Shown: positions 1-8,871, numbered from the stretch's first letter. The stretch: DNA of 64,000 nucleotides from Saprospiraceae bacterium (GCA_016714765.1 JADKCF010000001.1:154032-218031); one strand, 5' to 3'. The notes: generated by a model from the letters alone, not told the origin. Program-made: numbers and translations.

Positions 1-728
1 ATCAGTCAGCTACTACAAATGTCAATGACCCATCTGTAGAGTCTCGTGGTAAGCAGTCTTTGGAGATGGAAGTAGACTATGTACTTGCTCAGGCTGGCCA
101 AACGATAAGTGTACCGGTGTATGGTCGTTCGTTCCAGAACATTTTGGGATATCAGGGTACTATGGAGTTTGATGGAACAGCATTGACATTATCGGACATC
201 CATCCTGGTGTGTTAGATGTAAGTGACGTGAATTTTGGTTTGCAGAAAGCAGAAAGAGGTTTCATCACCACTAGCTGGAATAGAGAGGCACCAGTGAGCG
301 TAGATGCTTCAGAGCCGTTATTCACTCTCATCTTTAATCTCAAAAAGGACATTGATAGCTACCAGGTGTTAAAGATGACTTCTGGAATTACTCCTGCAAT
401 AGCGTATGACAACTTATACAATGTACTGGATGTGTCCATAGGTTCAAGATCTAAAAATAGTCATGTTGGCTTTGTATTACATCAGAATATTCCTAACCCA
501 TTCAATGATAAAACAATGGTTACTTTCGAACTTCCTGAAAGCATGTCTGTACGAGTTACTGTATCAGATATGACAGGAAAAATTGTTAAAGTCATTTCTG
601 GGCAGTATACAAAAGGTAGCCATAATATTGAATTGTCAGCTGCTGAATTGGGTGTGTCAGGCGTATTGTTTTACAAAATAGAAAGTGGAAAATACACGGA
701 CACCAAAAAAATGATTTTGGTTGATTGA
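1..728 (+). CDS. T9SS cargo protein, C-terminal part (5' end outside window)
   Basis: The reading frame is open from the first bases of the window, so the N-terminus and any signal peptide lie upstream. The visible part starts with a cohesin-like beta-sandwich stretch (pattern YQGTMEFDGTALTLSDI, then a hydrophobic strand ending PLFTLIFNLK). It ends with a classic type A T9SS sorting domain of about 80 residues: NIPNPFNDKTMVTFELPE, a DMTGKIVK turn, and a GVLFYKIESG...KKMILVD tail. Known for the family: such proteins cross the outer membrane by the type IX system and are released or surface anchored. The function of the missing N-terminal part cannot be seen. A hairpin terminator follows at 764-798. 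Confidence 0.85.
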   Translation, partial: QSATTNVNDPSVESRGKQSLEMEVDYVLAQAGQTISVPVYGRSFQNILGYQGTMEFDGTALTLSDIHPGVLDVSDVNFGLQKAERGFITTSWNREAPVSVDASEPLFTLIFNLKKDIDSYQVLKMTSGITPAIAYDNLYNVLDVSIGSRSKNSHVGFVLHQNIPNPFNDKTMVTFELPESMSVRVTVSDMTGKIVKVISGQYTKGSHNIELSAAELGVSGVLFYKIESGKYTDTKKMILVD

Positions 729-763
729 TGTCAGCAAGAATAAGTGTTATGATTGAATAGTAT

Positions 764-798
764 GCTGCTGCAGACGAAAGTTTGCAGCAGCTTTTTTT
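764..798 (+). terminator. Rho-independent terminator
   Basis: A 9-bp stem (GCTGCTGCA paired with TGCAGCAGC) with a short loop is followed directly by seven T residues. It closes the T9SS cargo gene ending at 728. Confidence 0.85.
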
Positions 799-813
799 CT
801 CTTAGTAAAATTT

Positions 814-1647
814 TTATTTTTTTGACCTTTCTTTTATCCAGGTGATGATGTGGTTCATGACCATTTCTTTTTCCGGCTCACGCATGATTTCGTGGTAAAG
901 GCCATCAAGCCATACAACTTTTTTATCATCAGATGAAATCCCGTCATACATCCATTGACTACCAGTAGGATCAGCCAGCTTGTCACTGGTGCCATGCAGT
1001 ATGAGGACAGGTGTGGAAATTTTTGAAAATAAAAGTTTAATTTTTTTCATAGCTTCCAGCATTTCATATCCTAATCTGGCTTTTGCACCTCCATGATAAA
1101 CCATAGGGTCTGCAATATAAGCTTCGACTTCAGATCTATCTTTGCTTAAGGCATTGGTATCCAGTTTTATAGTTGGCAGATGGGGTGCAATTTTACTTAA
1201 AATACCCGAAATTTTGCGAAGGAATGGCGAGATTCCCTCATCTATTTTTAAGGCTCCTGCCGATGATATGTATCCATGAAAAGGGTGGGACGTATTGGTG
1301 GAAATATAAGTGGCAGCTATCAGACTTCCCATGCTGTGTCCCATCAGAAAGCTGGGATGAGCAGACAATGAAATGGCTTGCAGGTATTCGATCAGATCAG
1401 CCACATAAACATCAAAATGACTGATATAAGCCCGTTCGCCTTCAGATTGGCCGAAGCCCCGGAGGTCATACAAATAGACATTGATTCCTGCTTGGTTGAG
1501 CACATGAATCATCCATGTATACCTGCCTATGTGCTCAGTATATCCATGGATAAACACAAGATTGGCTATAGGGTCAGTTGCCATATGGTGTTCAGTGTGT
1601 ATTGCTGTTCCATCTCTTAGTTGTAAATGTCTGTGGGATATTGCCAT
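814..1647 (-). CDS. alpha/beta hydrolase, monoacylglycerol lipase-like (serine hydrolase S33/Hydrolase_4)
   Basis: A predicted cytoplasmic serine hydrolase of 277 residues acting on esters such as monoacylglycerols or lysophospholipids. Visible motifs: the HGYTEHIGRY strand/oxyanion loop typical of the monoglyceride lipase group, DLRGFGQSEG, the nucleophile elbow GHSMGS, the acid in HGTSDKLADP and the histidine in LYHEI. The reading frame continues upstream to 1824, but that would overlap the divergent gene at 1729, so the ATG at 1647 (protein starting MAISHRHLQLRDG) is preferred. It sits between a terminated T9SS gene and a divergent membrane protein gene, so no operon partner is evident. 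The exact substrate cannot be told from sequence. Confidence 0.85.
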   Translation of the reverse strand: MAISHRHLQLRDGTAIHTEHHMATDPIANLVFIHGYTEHIGRYTWMIHVLNQAGINVYLYDLRGFGQSEGERAYISHFDVYVADLIEYLQAISLSAHPSFLMGHSMGSLIAATYISTNTSHPFHGYISSAGALKIDEGISPFLRKISGILSKIAPHLPTIKLDTNALSKDRSEVEAYIADPMVYHGGAKARLGYEMLEAMKKIKLLFSKISTPVLILHGTSDKLADPTGSQWMYDGISSDDKKVVWLDGLYHEIMREPEKEMVMNHIITWIKERSKK

Positions 1648-1701
1648 GACTTTTTTATGTAAAGATAATAATTCCCTTTTTGTATTGTGTATATCTTTTA
1701 T

Positions 1702-1709
1702 TATCTTTG
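1702..1709 (+). promoter_or_regulatory. Bacteroidota-type -7 box (TATCTTTG)
   Basis: Perfect match to the TAnnTTTG consensus, ending 19 bases before the ATG at 1729. It probably drives the membrane protein / DNA glycosylase pair. Confidence 0.6.
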
Positions 1710-1728
1710 AATTTGAAACTGAGTTTTT

Positions 1729-2364
1729 ATGAAAAGTCAAACACCAACATGGGCCATAATTATTGCGATTCTGATGATGCTCATAGGAGGTTGTGGTATA
1801 AAAAACGATTTGCAATCGATTCATATCAGATCTGTTTTGGCTTTAAAAGACAAAATATTTGATAATATTATTGAAAAGCAAGATCCATCTGTTACAGAAG
1901 CGGACTCAGGTGAGATGGACCAAGACACTTTGCCCGGAAATGATGTGAAAGTCACTATAAATTCTGATTCTACTACTTCTCCTGATTCCATGGATGAAAA
2001 AAACAATGCAGAATTGATCAAAATGAAAGACACGTTTTCAAAAATGGCGGACATTCCGGAAGATGTGATCCAGAGAATCATTCAACTAGGCTATGTAAGT
2101 TTGATTTTTTCAGTCTTGTTTATCATAGGTGGTATATTTTTATTGGTCAGAAGACCTTTTTCCATTCAACTAGTTTATCTTGCTCTTGGAGCAAACATTA
2201 TCTTTAGTATGGTGAGATGGATTATGCTCTCTGGCAAAGGGGGGAGTATGCTTGCTATAGCTAACAGCGTGGGATCAGCCTCCAGTATATTTGCTAGTGT
2301 CGTTCTTATAGCCGTTGTTGTATCCTGTGACAAGAGTCATTATGAAGACAAATACTCAGACTAA
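1729..2364 (+). CDS. hypothetical membrane protein, four predicted transmembrane segments
   Basis: I do not recognise the family. The 211-residue product has an N-terminal hydrophobic segment (residues 8-22, ending GGCGIK, which resembles a lipobox but is preceded by a long hydrophobic run). An acidic, Ser/Thr/Asp-rich linker follows (about 45-100), then three C-terminal transmembrane helices (about 121-140, 147-167, 180-200) and a charged tail. The stop codon abuts the ATG of the AlkD-like gene (TAA then ATG with no gap), so the two are translationally coupled. The promoter box at 1702-1709 fits this start. Confidence 0.7.
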   Translation: MKSQTPTWAIIIAILMMLIGGCGIKNDLQSIHIRSVLALKDKIFDNIIEKQDPSVTEADSGEMDQDTLPGNDVKVTINSDSTTSPDSMDEKNNAELIKMKDTFSKMADIPEDVIQRIIQLGYVSLIFSVLFIIGGIFLLVRRPFSIQLVYLALGANIIFSMVRWIMLSGKGGSMLAIANSVGSASSIFASVVLIAVVVSCDKSHYEDKYSD

Positions 2365-3045
2365 ATGGCACCTGAAATCTATAACCATTTAAAAAAAGAG
2401 TTAGAGGCTCATTCGGATTCGGACAGAGCCAGGGCCATGCAAGCCTACATGAAAGGTTTGTTTGAGTATTATGGTATCAATGCTCCTTTACGAAAGGAAT
2501 TGGTGAAATTACTGAAGAAAAAATATAACTTAAAAATGGATCAGCAACTGTGGGAATTGGTCCATCTGCTGTGGGCAGATCCGCATAGGGAATGTCAATA
2601 TATTGCTTTGGATCTGATCACTCCGCTGGCCAAATATCTGACGCCGGACCATCTTCCTGCATTGGAAAAAATGATGATTACAAAGTCCTGGTGGGATACT
2701 GTAGATGGCATTGCTCCTGCTTTGGTTGGTTCCATTTTTCGTAATTTTCCTGAGCAAAGGGATACATACGTTTATAAATGGATGGACAGTGAAATCATAT
2801 GGCTACAGCGGGCAGCTATAATATTTCAGCTAAAATACGGACGAAACACAGACTGGAACATGTTGTGCGAAGCCATACTAAAAAATGATACTTCAAAGGA
2901 ATTTTTCGTAAGGAAAGGACAGGGATGGGCTCTGCGGCAATACAGTAAATACGAGCCATCACGCATTATGGCATTTATAGAGGCAAACCCACAGCTTTCA
3001 GGACTTACAAAAAGAGAAGCTTTGAGAAACATTACCGTACAGTAA
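2365..3045 (+). CDS. DNA alkylation repair protein, AlkD-like HEAT-repeat glycosylase
   Basis: A 226-residue all-helical protein of the AlkC/AlkD superfamily, which removes N3- and N7-alkylated purines by base excision using stacked HEAT-like repeats. Visible marks: N-terminal PLRKELVKLLKK, the catalytic-region signature SWWDTVD (the Asp corresponds to the catalytic aspartate of AlkD, the Trp pair to the DNA-cradling aromatics), RAAIIFQLKY, and the C-terminal FFVRKGQGWALRQYSK helix typical of the family. Length is normal. It is coupled to the upstream membrane protein gene with zero spacing. It ends 81 bases before the convergent rfbD gene. Confidence 0.88.
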   Translation: MAPEIYNHLKKELEAHSDSDRARAMQAYMKGLFEYYGINAPLRKELVKLLKKKYNLKMDQQLWELVHLLWADPHRECQYIALDLITPLAKYLTPDHLPALEKMMITKSWWDTVDGIAPALVGSIFRNFPEQRDTYVYKWMDSEIIWLQRAAIIFQLKYGRNTDWNMLCEAILKNDTSKEFFVRKGQGWALRQYSKYEPSRIMAFIEANPQLSGLTKREALRNITVQ

Positions 3046-3126
3046 TGTATAACTTAATGATTTTTATGAAGGGGTTATATTTTGGATAATATCTGTGATG
3101 ATAATAACCCAAATTTATTCCCTGGG

Positions 3127-4049
3127 TCAGGTGCCTGATTTTACTCCCATCTCCTGTATAGCAGCAAGACATTCCTTTACTGCAAGATACCAATGCGGAA
3201 TTTCAAGATCAAAGGTTGTTTTTATCTTGTGTTTGGATAATACACTCCAATGCGGACGGCTGGCAGGAGTAGGGTAGTCTGATGTAGGAATGGCATGAAC
3301 AACACAAGGTAGTACTTTCTCATTCATGATACGGTCTGCAATATCATACCAGGTCACGATGCCTTCATTGGCATAATTATAAGTATCGTCAAAGGCCGGT
3401 ACAAGCTCGTCGTTATTCTCCACCTGTGTGATGATATCCAGTACTGCCTGAGCCAGGTGTCTTGCGTAAGTGGGGGCTCCATACTGATCATTGACTACAT
3501 TAAGGGATGGTTTTTCTGAACCTAACCTAAGCATTGTCTTGACAAATTGTGACCAAATGAGGAAATAACCCATGATGTTCTAATTATCAGTGCCGGCACG
3601 CCGGATGCTCTGATGATTTGTTCTCCCTCCAGCTTAGACTGCGCATATACACCTTGGGGGTCTGTGGTGTCTTCCTCTCTGATTGGAAATCCGGTATAGG
3701 TATGGTAGACGTAATCTGAAGAAAAGTGAACTAATCTCGTTTCTGTATCCTGGATGGCGTTGGTTATATTCCTACAGGCTTCTGCATTGATAGCATAGCA
3801 GGCTTCTGCTTCAGATTCTGCTTTGTCTACTGCAGTGTACGCAGCACAGTTGATGATGTAATCATAGTGATGCTCGGCCAATAAATTTTTTAGTCTGTCA
3901 GCATCAGCAATATCCAACACCTGCCTGCTATAAAAGTCAAAATGAACAAATTCATAAGAAGCACTGATGAATCTGAATTCCTGACCAAGCTGACCATTGC
4001 TCCCTAAAATGGCAATTTTAAGTTTTTTGAAGGTTGTGGTTTGGTTCAT
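3127..4049 (-). CDS. rfbD: dTDP-4-dehydrorhamnose reductase (frameshifted)
   Basis: Catalyses the NADPH-dependent last step of dTDP-L-rhamnose synthesis. The N-terminal part (3522-4049) carries the Rossmann motif ILGSNGQLGQEF, the INCAAYTAVDKAE block, the SSDYVY strand and the catalytic YAQSK tetrad portion. The C-terminal part (3127-3573) carries NDQYGAPTYARHLA and SRPHWSVLSKHKI. The two halves are in different frames. One T added to the short T run (AAA on the plus strand at 3543-3545) rejoins SSFGHN to FVKTMLRLG without any gap, so a one-base deletion is inferred. It lies directly downstream of rfbC (stop at 4052, start at 4049). Full length is about 307 residues, normal for RfbD. Whether the deletion is real or a read error is discussed in the findings. 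Confidence 0.85.
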
Positions 4050-4051
4050 AA

Positions 4052-4598
4052 TCAGACAAAAGGCTTATGGTCTCCTAAGATTGGCAATACTTTATCTTTA
4101 TCAGATACGACCATTTCAGCTCGAGGTAATATCCAGTTAATGCCCAATGCAGGATCATCAAACAAAGGCCACCTTCAGTACCTGGAGCATAATAATTGTC
4201 GCATTTATAAGCAAATATGGCAGTTTCTGACAGAACAGCGTACCCGTGAGCAAATCCGTGGGGTACAAAAAGTTGTTTTTGTTGATCTCATTCAGGATGA
4301 CAGACAAGTGCTGTCCATATGTAATCGAACCCGGACGTACATCTACTATGATATCCAGTACTTCACCAGTGACACATCTGACGAGTTTGGATTGGGCATG
4401 TGGCTGAAGTTGATAATGTAGTCCTCTCAGGACTCCACGAGTGGATTTGGCTTCATTGTCCTGGACAAAAGTAATACCTTTTAATGGTTCGGGTAGTGTT
4501 GACGAATTAAAAGTTTCAACAAAATAACCTCGTTGGTCATGCCAAATTTTGGGTTCAAAAACCCACACTCCTTCAAAATTGGTCTTCATCCAAGACAT
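4052..4598 (-). CDS. rfbC: dTDP-4-dehydrorhamnose 3,5-epimerase (two frameshifts)
   Basis: Cupin-fold epimerase of dTDP-rhamnose synthesis. The first frame shows FEPKIWHDQRGYFVETF, TFVQDNEAKSTRGVLRGLHYQ (catalytic His region) and LVRCVTGEVLDIIVDVR. It then breaks in an A run (4276-4280 on the plus strand, five T where six are expected). The next frame gives FVPHGFAHGYAVLSE and NNYYAPGTEGG-like sequence, and a second break occurs at 4160-4162. The last frame gives DPALGINW and ends at 4052. Restoring one base at each site gives a contiguous protein of about 182 residues, the normal family length. Start is taken at 4598 or 4589, just after the der stop at 4607. It is the middle gene of der-rfbC-rfbD. 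Confidence 0.82.
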
Positions 4599-4606
4599 AA
4601 AAAAAA

Positions 4607-5923
4607 CTATTTTTCTCTGAAGTAAACACTGATAGAAACGCCGCAAAGGTTGAAATGCTTTCTGAGTTGGTTCTCCAGAAAATTTCGATAGCTGGGTTTC
4701 ACATGGTCCGGATAGTTGCAGTAAAACACAAATGCCGGATAGTACAGCGGTAATTGAGTCACATATTTGATCTTTATATATTTACCTCGATGTGATGGAG
4801 GCGGATTTTTTTCGATGATGTCCAGCATAAGGTCATTTAACGCGGACGTTTTGACTTTTTGGATTCTATTTTCGTGTACCTGTAATGCTGTTTCAACTGT
4901 TTTAAATATCCTTTGTTTGTCCAGGACTGATGTGAAAAGGATGGGGACATCGTTAAATGGTGCTATCTTTTCCTTTAGATTTTTTTCAAAATCTCTGGCA
5001 GTATTGGTCTCTTTTTGGACCAAATCCCATTTATTCACAAGGATGACAAGGCCTTTTTTGCGTTTTTGGATCAAGCCCAGAATGCTTAAATCCTGAGATT
5101 CCAATCCTACAGTAGCATCCAGCATGAGCAAACATACATCTGCTTCCTCTATGGCTTTGATAGCACGAATAACGGAGTAAAACTCAAGGTCTTCGTGTAC
5201 CTTCGCCTTTTTACGTATACCGGCAGTATCTATGAGATAAAACTTCTTGTCGTACTTGTTGTATAATGAGTATATGGCATCACGGGTAGTACCAGGTATG
5301 TCTGTTACTATATTTCTTTCTTCACCCATGAGCGCATTGGTCATAGATGATTTGCCGACATTGGGTTGACCAACAATGGCAATCTTGGGGATTTCATCAT
5401 TGAGTTTGTCTGATTGGTCAGATATATTTTCGGGAAGCACATCTGCTACCATATCCAATAATTCTCCTGTACCTCCACCTGAAATAGAGGATATAAAGAC
5501 GGTGTCTTCAAAACCCAGGCTCCAGAATTCATTTGCAAGCATTTGTCTCTGTGCATTATCTACTTTATTGACAGCAAGGATGACTTTTTTGGGATTTTTT
5601 CTAAGCATTCTGGCTATTTCTTCATCTAGATCCGTGATACCTGTAGTAACATCTACCAAAAAAACTATAATGGTAGCCTCATCCATAGCAATCTGGACCT
5701 GCCTTCTTATCTCTGCTTCAAAAACATCTGTAGAACCTTTTACAAAACCACCTGTGTCGACAACGGTAAAATTTTTGCCATTCCAGTCAGAAAAGCCATA
5801 AATACGGTCTCTTGTGACGCCACTGACGTTATCAATAATGGACTTGCGTTCACCTACAAGACGGTTAAAAAGTGTTGACTTACCTACATTTGGGCGGCCT
5901 ACAATGGCTACAATTTGTGACAT
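4607..5923 (-). CDS. der: ribosome-assembly GTPase Der (EngA)
   Basis: Double-GTPase needed for 50S ribosomal subunit maturation. The 438-residue product has two tandem G domains. The first has GRPNVGKST, DTGG and NKVDN; the second has GQPNVGKSS, DTAGIRKK and NKWDL. A KH-like C-terminal domain ends GVSISVYFREK. Length matches the family. The start is the ATG at 5923 (MSQIVAIVGRPNVGKST); the longer frame to 5944 would run into the -7 box at 5942-5949. rfbC follows nine bases downstream, so rhamnose genes are probably cotranscribed with this housekeeping gene. Confidence 0.96.
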   Translation of the reverse strand: MSQIVAIVGRPNVGKSTLFNRLVGERKSIIDNVSGVTRDRIYGFSDWNGKNFTVVDTGGFVKGSTDVFEAEIRRQVQIAMDEATIIVFLVDVTTGITDLDEEIARMLRKNPKKVILAVNKVDNAQRQMLANEFWSLGFEDTVFISSISGGGTGELLDMVADVLPENISDQSDKLNDEIPKIAIVGQPNVGKSSMTNALMGEERNIVTDIPGTTRDAIYSLYNKYDKKFYLIDTAGIRKKAKVHEDLEFYSVIRAIKAIEEADVCLLMLDATVGLESQDLSILGLIQKRKKGLVILVNKWDLVQKETNTARDFEKNLKEKIAPFNDVPILFTSVLDKQRIFKTVETALQVHENRIQKVKTSALNDLMLDIIEKNPPPSHRGKYIKIKYVTQLPLYYPAFVFYCNYPDHVKPSYRNFLENQLRKHFNLCGVSISVYFREK

Positions 5924-5941
5924 GTTTTTTTGTTCTCGCTG

Positions 5942-5949
5942 CAAAGGTA
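5942..5949 (-). promoter_or_regulatory. Bacteroidota-type -7 box (TACCTTTG on minus strand)
   Basis: Plus strand reads CAAAGGTA. It lies 18 bases upstream of the der ATG and is an exact TAnnTTTG match. Probably the promoter of der-rfbC-rfbD. Confidence 0.6.
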
Positions 5950-5974
5950 TAAAAAATAATTGATACTCTGAAGC

Positions 5975-6201
5975 ATGGGTGCCTCGAGTGTCGTTTTACT
6001 GTCAGCACTAGCAATACAAATATCATCCACGGATCGGTAATTGTTACAGTCATTTCGCATAGTTACTTGCTCATTGATGTATCTCGAATGATAGCAGCTG
6101 GCATACTATTTACTGATACGATTCAGGTAGTAAAGTGGGGGTATATATTTTTAATGGTCATTTTTATAACAATTGCGGTAAAAAAGCCTTTATTTTGTTG
6201 A
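5975..6201 (+). pseudogene. possible remnant of a membrane transporter C-terminus
   Basis: Between der and the AI-2E gene, two short frames read as hydrophobic helices. One runs from an ATG at 5975 (GASSVVLLSALAIQISST) to a stop at 6040. The other, shifted by one base, continues with SYLLIDVSRMIAAGIL and WGYIFLMVIFITIAV to a stop at 6201. Joined, they would form about 75 residues with three membrane segments, like the tail of a multi-helix transporter. I cannot name the family. There is no intact start-to-stop frame, so this is either a decayed fragment or chance hydrophobic translation of AT-rich DNA. Confidence 0.3.
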
Positions 6202-6213
6202 AAATTTGACATC

Positions 6214-7287
6214 ATGGGACTTAAGCCAGGGTTTTCAAAAACTCAGATTCATCCGAATACAATAAGGCAGATATTCTTTCTGGCGTTGCTGATTTTTATT
6301 GGATTGATCATCGTAAAAGAGCTTTATTTTATGGTGGGTGCTTTTTTTGGGGCAATCACGTTATATGTCATCCTCATGTATCCGCTCAAATATCTTGTGA
6401 TCATCAAAGGATGGAAAGCACCATTGGCAGCTATTGTTTTAATGTTGTTATCCTTGGTCATAATGGTATTGCCGCTTATTTATATGACGACAGTGGCCGT
6501 AGAAAAAGTGACGCCGATTATAGAGAATCCAGCTATCATAAATGATGTTGTAAATCAGGTGCATCAATATTTATTTACCAATTTTCAGATAGACATTTTG
6601 AAGTCTGATAATGTACAGAAAATAAGCAATCAGATTCTTCCGTTTGCACAAAAGACCTTAGGGGGTACTTTTTCTGCATTAGGCAATATATTTCTCATGT
6701 ACCTGGTTTTATACTTTTTGGTAGTAGAGACCAAAAAAGTTCAAAAATGGCTAAGACAGAATGTGCCTTTCAAAACCGCCAATGTAAAAAAGATAATCAA
6801 TGAAATCACAAGCCTTGTGTATAGTAATGCTTTGGGAATTCCTATTGTGGCATTTATTCAGGGAATAGCAGGGATGTTAGGTTATTGGATTTTTGGTGTG
6901 GAAGAATTTATGCTCATGGGTATACTTACTGCTATCAGCTCTGTCATACCTTTGATTGGAACTCTGGCAATTTATCTGCCTCTGGCCATTTACCAATTTG
7001 TAGTTGTGAGTCCATGGCAGGGAATAGGTGTCGCTTTATGGGGTTTTATTGTCATTGGTGCAGTTGATAACATTGCACGATTTATGGTTCAGAAGAAGTT
7101 GGCGGATGTTCATCCTTTGATCACTTTATTGGGAGTCATCATGGGAATCAATCTTTTTGGCTTTATAGGTGTCATTTTTGGGCCTCTGATGTTGTCTGTT
7201 TTTTTTATTCTTGCTCGAATATATGTGGATGAATTTGGGAAAGTAGATGCCAATCGCCCTGACCAAATACAACCTATGGATGAATGA
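6214..7287 (+). CDS. AI-2E family transporter (PerM/YhhT-type permease)
   Basis: A 357-residue inner-membrane protein of the DUF20/AI-2E exporter family. It has about eight predicted helices: an N-terminal pair (about 20-65), one near 75-97, an amphipathic soluble loop (about 100-150), and a C-terminal cluster. That cluster holds the family block GIPIVAFIQGIAGMLGYWIF, the PLIGTLAIYLP stretch and the LGVIMGINLFGFIGVIFGPL signature. The last two are diagnostic. Family members are proposed efflux carriers; one exports autoinducer-2, others have Na+/H+ antiport activity, so the substrate here is open. It stands alone, closed by a shared hairpin terminator at 7306-7342. Confidence 0.88.
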   Translation: MGLKPGFSKTQIHPNTIRQIFFLALLIFIGLIIVKELYFMVGAFFGAITLYVILMYPLKYLVIIKGWKAPLAAIVLMLLSLVIMVLPLIYMTTVAVEKVTPIIENPAIINDVVNQVHQYLFTNFQIDILKSDNVQKISNQILPFAQKTLGGTFSALGNIFLMYLVLYFLVVETKKVQKWLRQNVPFKTANVKKIINEITSLVYSNALGIPIVAFIQGIAGMLGYWIFGVEEFMLMGILTAISSVIPLIGTLAIYLPLAIYQFVVVSPWQGIGVALWGFIVIGAVDNIARFMVQKKLADVHPLITLLGVIMGINLFGFIGVIFGPLMLSVFFILARIYVDEFGKVDANRPDQIQPMDE

Positions 7288-7305
7288 TTGGCGAATGACT
7301 TAAAT

Positions 7306-7342
7306 AAAAAGAGGGGATCATCATAGATATTCCCCTCTTTTT
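7306..7342. terminator. Bidirectional rho-independent terminator
   Basis: Perfect 12-bp inverted repeat (AAAAAGAGGGGA / TCCCCTCTTTTT) with a 13-base loop, A-rich on one side and T-rich on the other. It lies between the convergent ends of the AI-2E gene (7287) and the lipoprotein gene (7360). Confidence 0.9.
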
Positions 7343-7359
7343 ATTCAGGTCTCAAAGGA

Positions 7360-8058
7360 TTATTTGCAGGATTCCTTAAGGGCTTTTAGCTCTTCAGCTG
7401 AGTTTAGAGTTACACTGGTTCCGTCTTCTAGTGTGACATTTATTGGGAATACCAATACAGGTCTGAACTTTTCACCAGGATGTGCTTTTTTATATGCTTT
7501 TACAGCATCATGCAAAGTTTTCAGGTCTTCCTTACTGTTAAGGGCAATGATAGTGCCATCAGGCAGTGAAACACTGTAAGGAAACGCTGGTTTGAAACAA
7601 AGTTTGGGTCTGTCATTATGACCTTGAGGCCCATGATTTCCTAAAAAATTCTTAGCGCATGCTATTCTGAGCTCTCTTTGAGCTGCCAGGTCTTCGATCA
7701 TGATGACTTCACCGGTCTCATTCACTACAGAATAAGGAAATGCGATACTTGGTCTTGTCTTCACTTTAGGATTGTTCTCTCTCCATGTTTTAATTACTGT
7801 CTTCAGTGCTTCATAAGAATCAATGAGGTCAGATGCAGATCCATCAGGAAAATTCATGGTAATCGGAAATACTAGCTCGTAACAACCAAATCTTCCAAGA
7901 TTGGCTCCCTCTTGTGTTCTAAAAACGGTCTCCTCTGCATAAGATTCGGCTTCCAATGCAGCGGCGCTGTCATCATTTTTACTGCATGATACTACAAACA
8001 ATCCCATAAGAAGGATAAATAACCATTGAAATTTTAAAAAATTCGTGTTCATAATCAT
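7360..8058 (-). CDS. repeat lipoprotein with four FP...DG half-units
   Basis: I do not know a function. The 232-residue product has a lipoprotein signal peptide ending FVVSC (Cys near residue 25; the start may be ATG 8058 or 8052). After an acidic linker come two modules of about 80 residues, each made of two half-units of the form FP-x-x-V/M-x-x-x-D/T-G followed by a helix with EDL or EEL. The half-units begin FPITMNFPDG, FPYSVVNETG, FPYSVSLPDG and FPINVTLEDG. A cysteine stands near the start and the end of each module (GCYELVFP ... RIAC, KLCFKPAFP ... KESC), so one disulphide per module is plausible. It is probably exported to the periplasm or cell surface. It is convergent with the AI-2E gene and shares its terminator. 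Confidence 0.75.
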   Translation of the reverse strand: MIMNTNFLKFQWLFILLMGLFVVSCSKNDDSAAALEAESYAEETVFRTQEGANLGRFGCYELVFPITMNFPDGSASDLIDSYEALKTVIKTWRENNPKVKTRPSIAFPYSVVNETGEVIMIEDLAAQRELRIACAKNFLGNHGPQGHNDRPKLCFKPAFPYSVSLPDGTIIALNSKEDLKTLHDAVKAYKKAHPGEKFRPVLVFPINVTLEDGTSVTLNSAEELKALKESCK

Positions 8059-8323
8059 TAAATTTTAAAGTTTGAATAAAGTGTTTTACGATATTATAAG
8101 TAAGCGCCATTCGTTTTGTACTCTTTTAACTCCAATTATTTTTAAAATATTTTCATTGGCAGCAGAAAACATAAGAAATTTACTTTAACACTTTGTAGTA
8201 TTCGGGAAACCCGTGTGGATGTCTTAAATGTTTCATAAAAAAATGGTGCACACAGACATATGTGTTGTTTTTAGCGTTATATTGTATGTTTTAGAGCTTT
8301 GTCACTAAATTTTTCGAATCAGT

Positions 8324-8871
8324 ATGAACAATTTTATTTTTAAAAATATAATTTACTTTCTTATTCTCTTTTGTAGTACGGGTAGTATTGCGCAATCAGA
8401 TTGGCATAAATTTACACCCCCGGGACAATTTTTTGAAGTCACTGTACCCGGTGAGATGAGAAATGGGGAGAAAAAGTACTGACTGATCTGGGAGCCATTC
8501 ATCCTGTCACATGGTTGCACCAAAGTAAAGAAGGAGATCCTAATTATCTATATCTGGTATCATATGTAGATTACCCTGAAGGGACTTTTAGCAGAGACAG
8601 CACTGATCTTATCAATGAACTATTCGCTGTAAGCGTTGAGACTCAGGTAAAGGATTTGGGAGGTGAAATAGTGTACCAATCTGATTCACCCTATGGAATG
8701 TACCCCGGCATTATATACCGTGCTACTTATAATAAAAATGATGCAGTCATCAAAAGCCGGATGATACTGATGAACGACAGACTGTACATACTTCAGGTTT
8801 ACACTATTTCATCAAAGAGTCTTAATCCTGAAATGAACAGGTTTCTTGAATCTTTTAAAGCCCGGCAATAA
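8324..8871 (+). CDS. hypothetical exported protein (one frameshift)
   Basis: An ATG at 8324 opens a signal peptide (NIIYFLILFCSTGSIAQ) followed by DWHKFTPPGQFFEVTVPGEM. This frame stops early in an A run at 8471-8475. The next frame continues LTDLGAIHPVTWLHQ and runs to 8871. One extra A in the run gives EKKVLTDLG and a continuous protein of about 182 residues. The fold pattern (F.V..PG, then Y.VSYVDYPEG and a C-terminal MNRFLESFK) resembles small exported proteins of unknown function found widely in Bacteroidota and Planctomycetota. It stands alone, followed by a convergent OmpA-family gene. Confidence 0.65.

Noticed and set aside
3095..3277. Plus-strand frame of 60 codons after the AlkD-like gene
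   Set aside because: It is antisense to the conserved C-terminus of rfbD.
4041..4421. Plus-strand 126-codon frame opposite rfbC
   Set aside because: It is antisense to rfbC, whose conserved residues read on the minus strand once two one-base gaps are restored.
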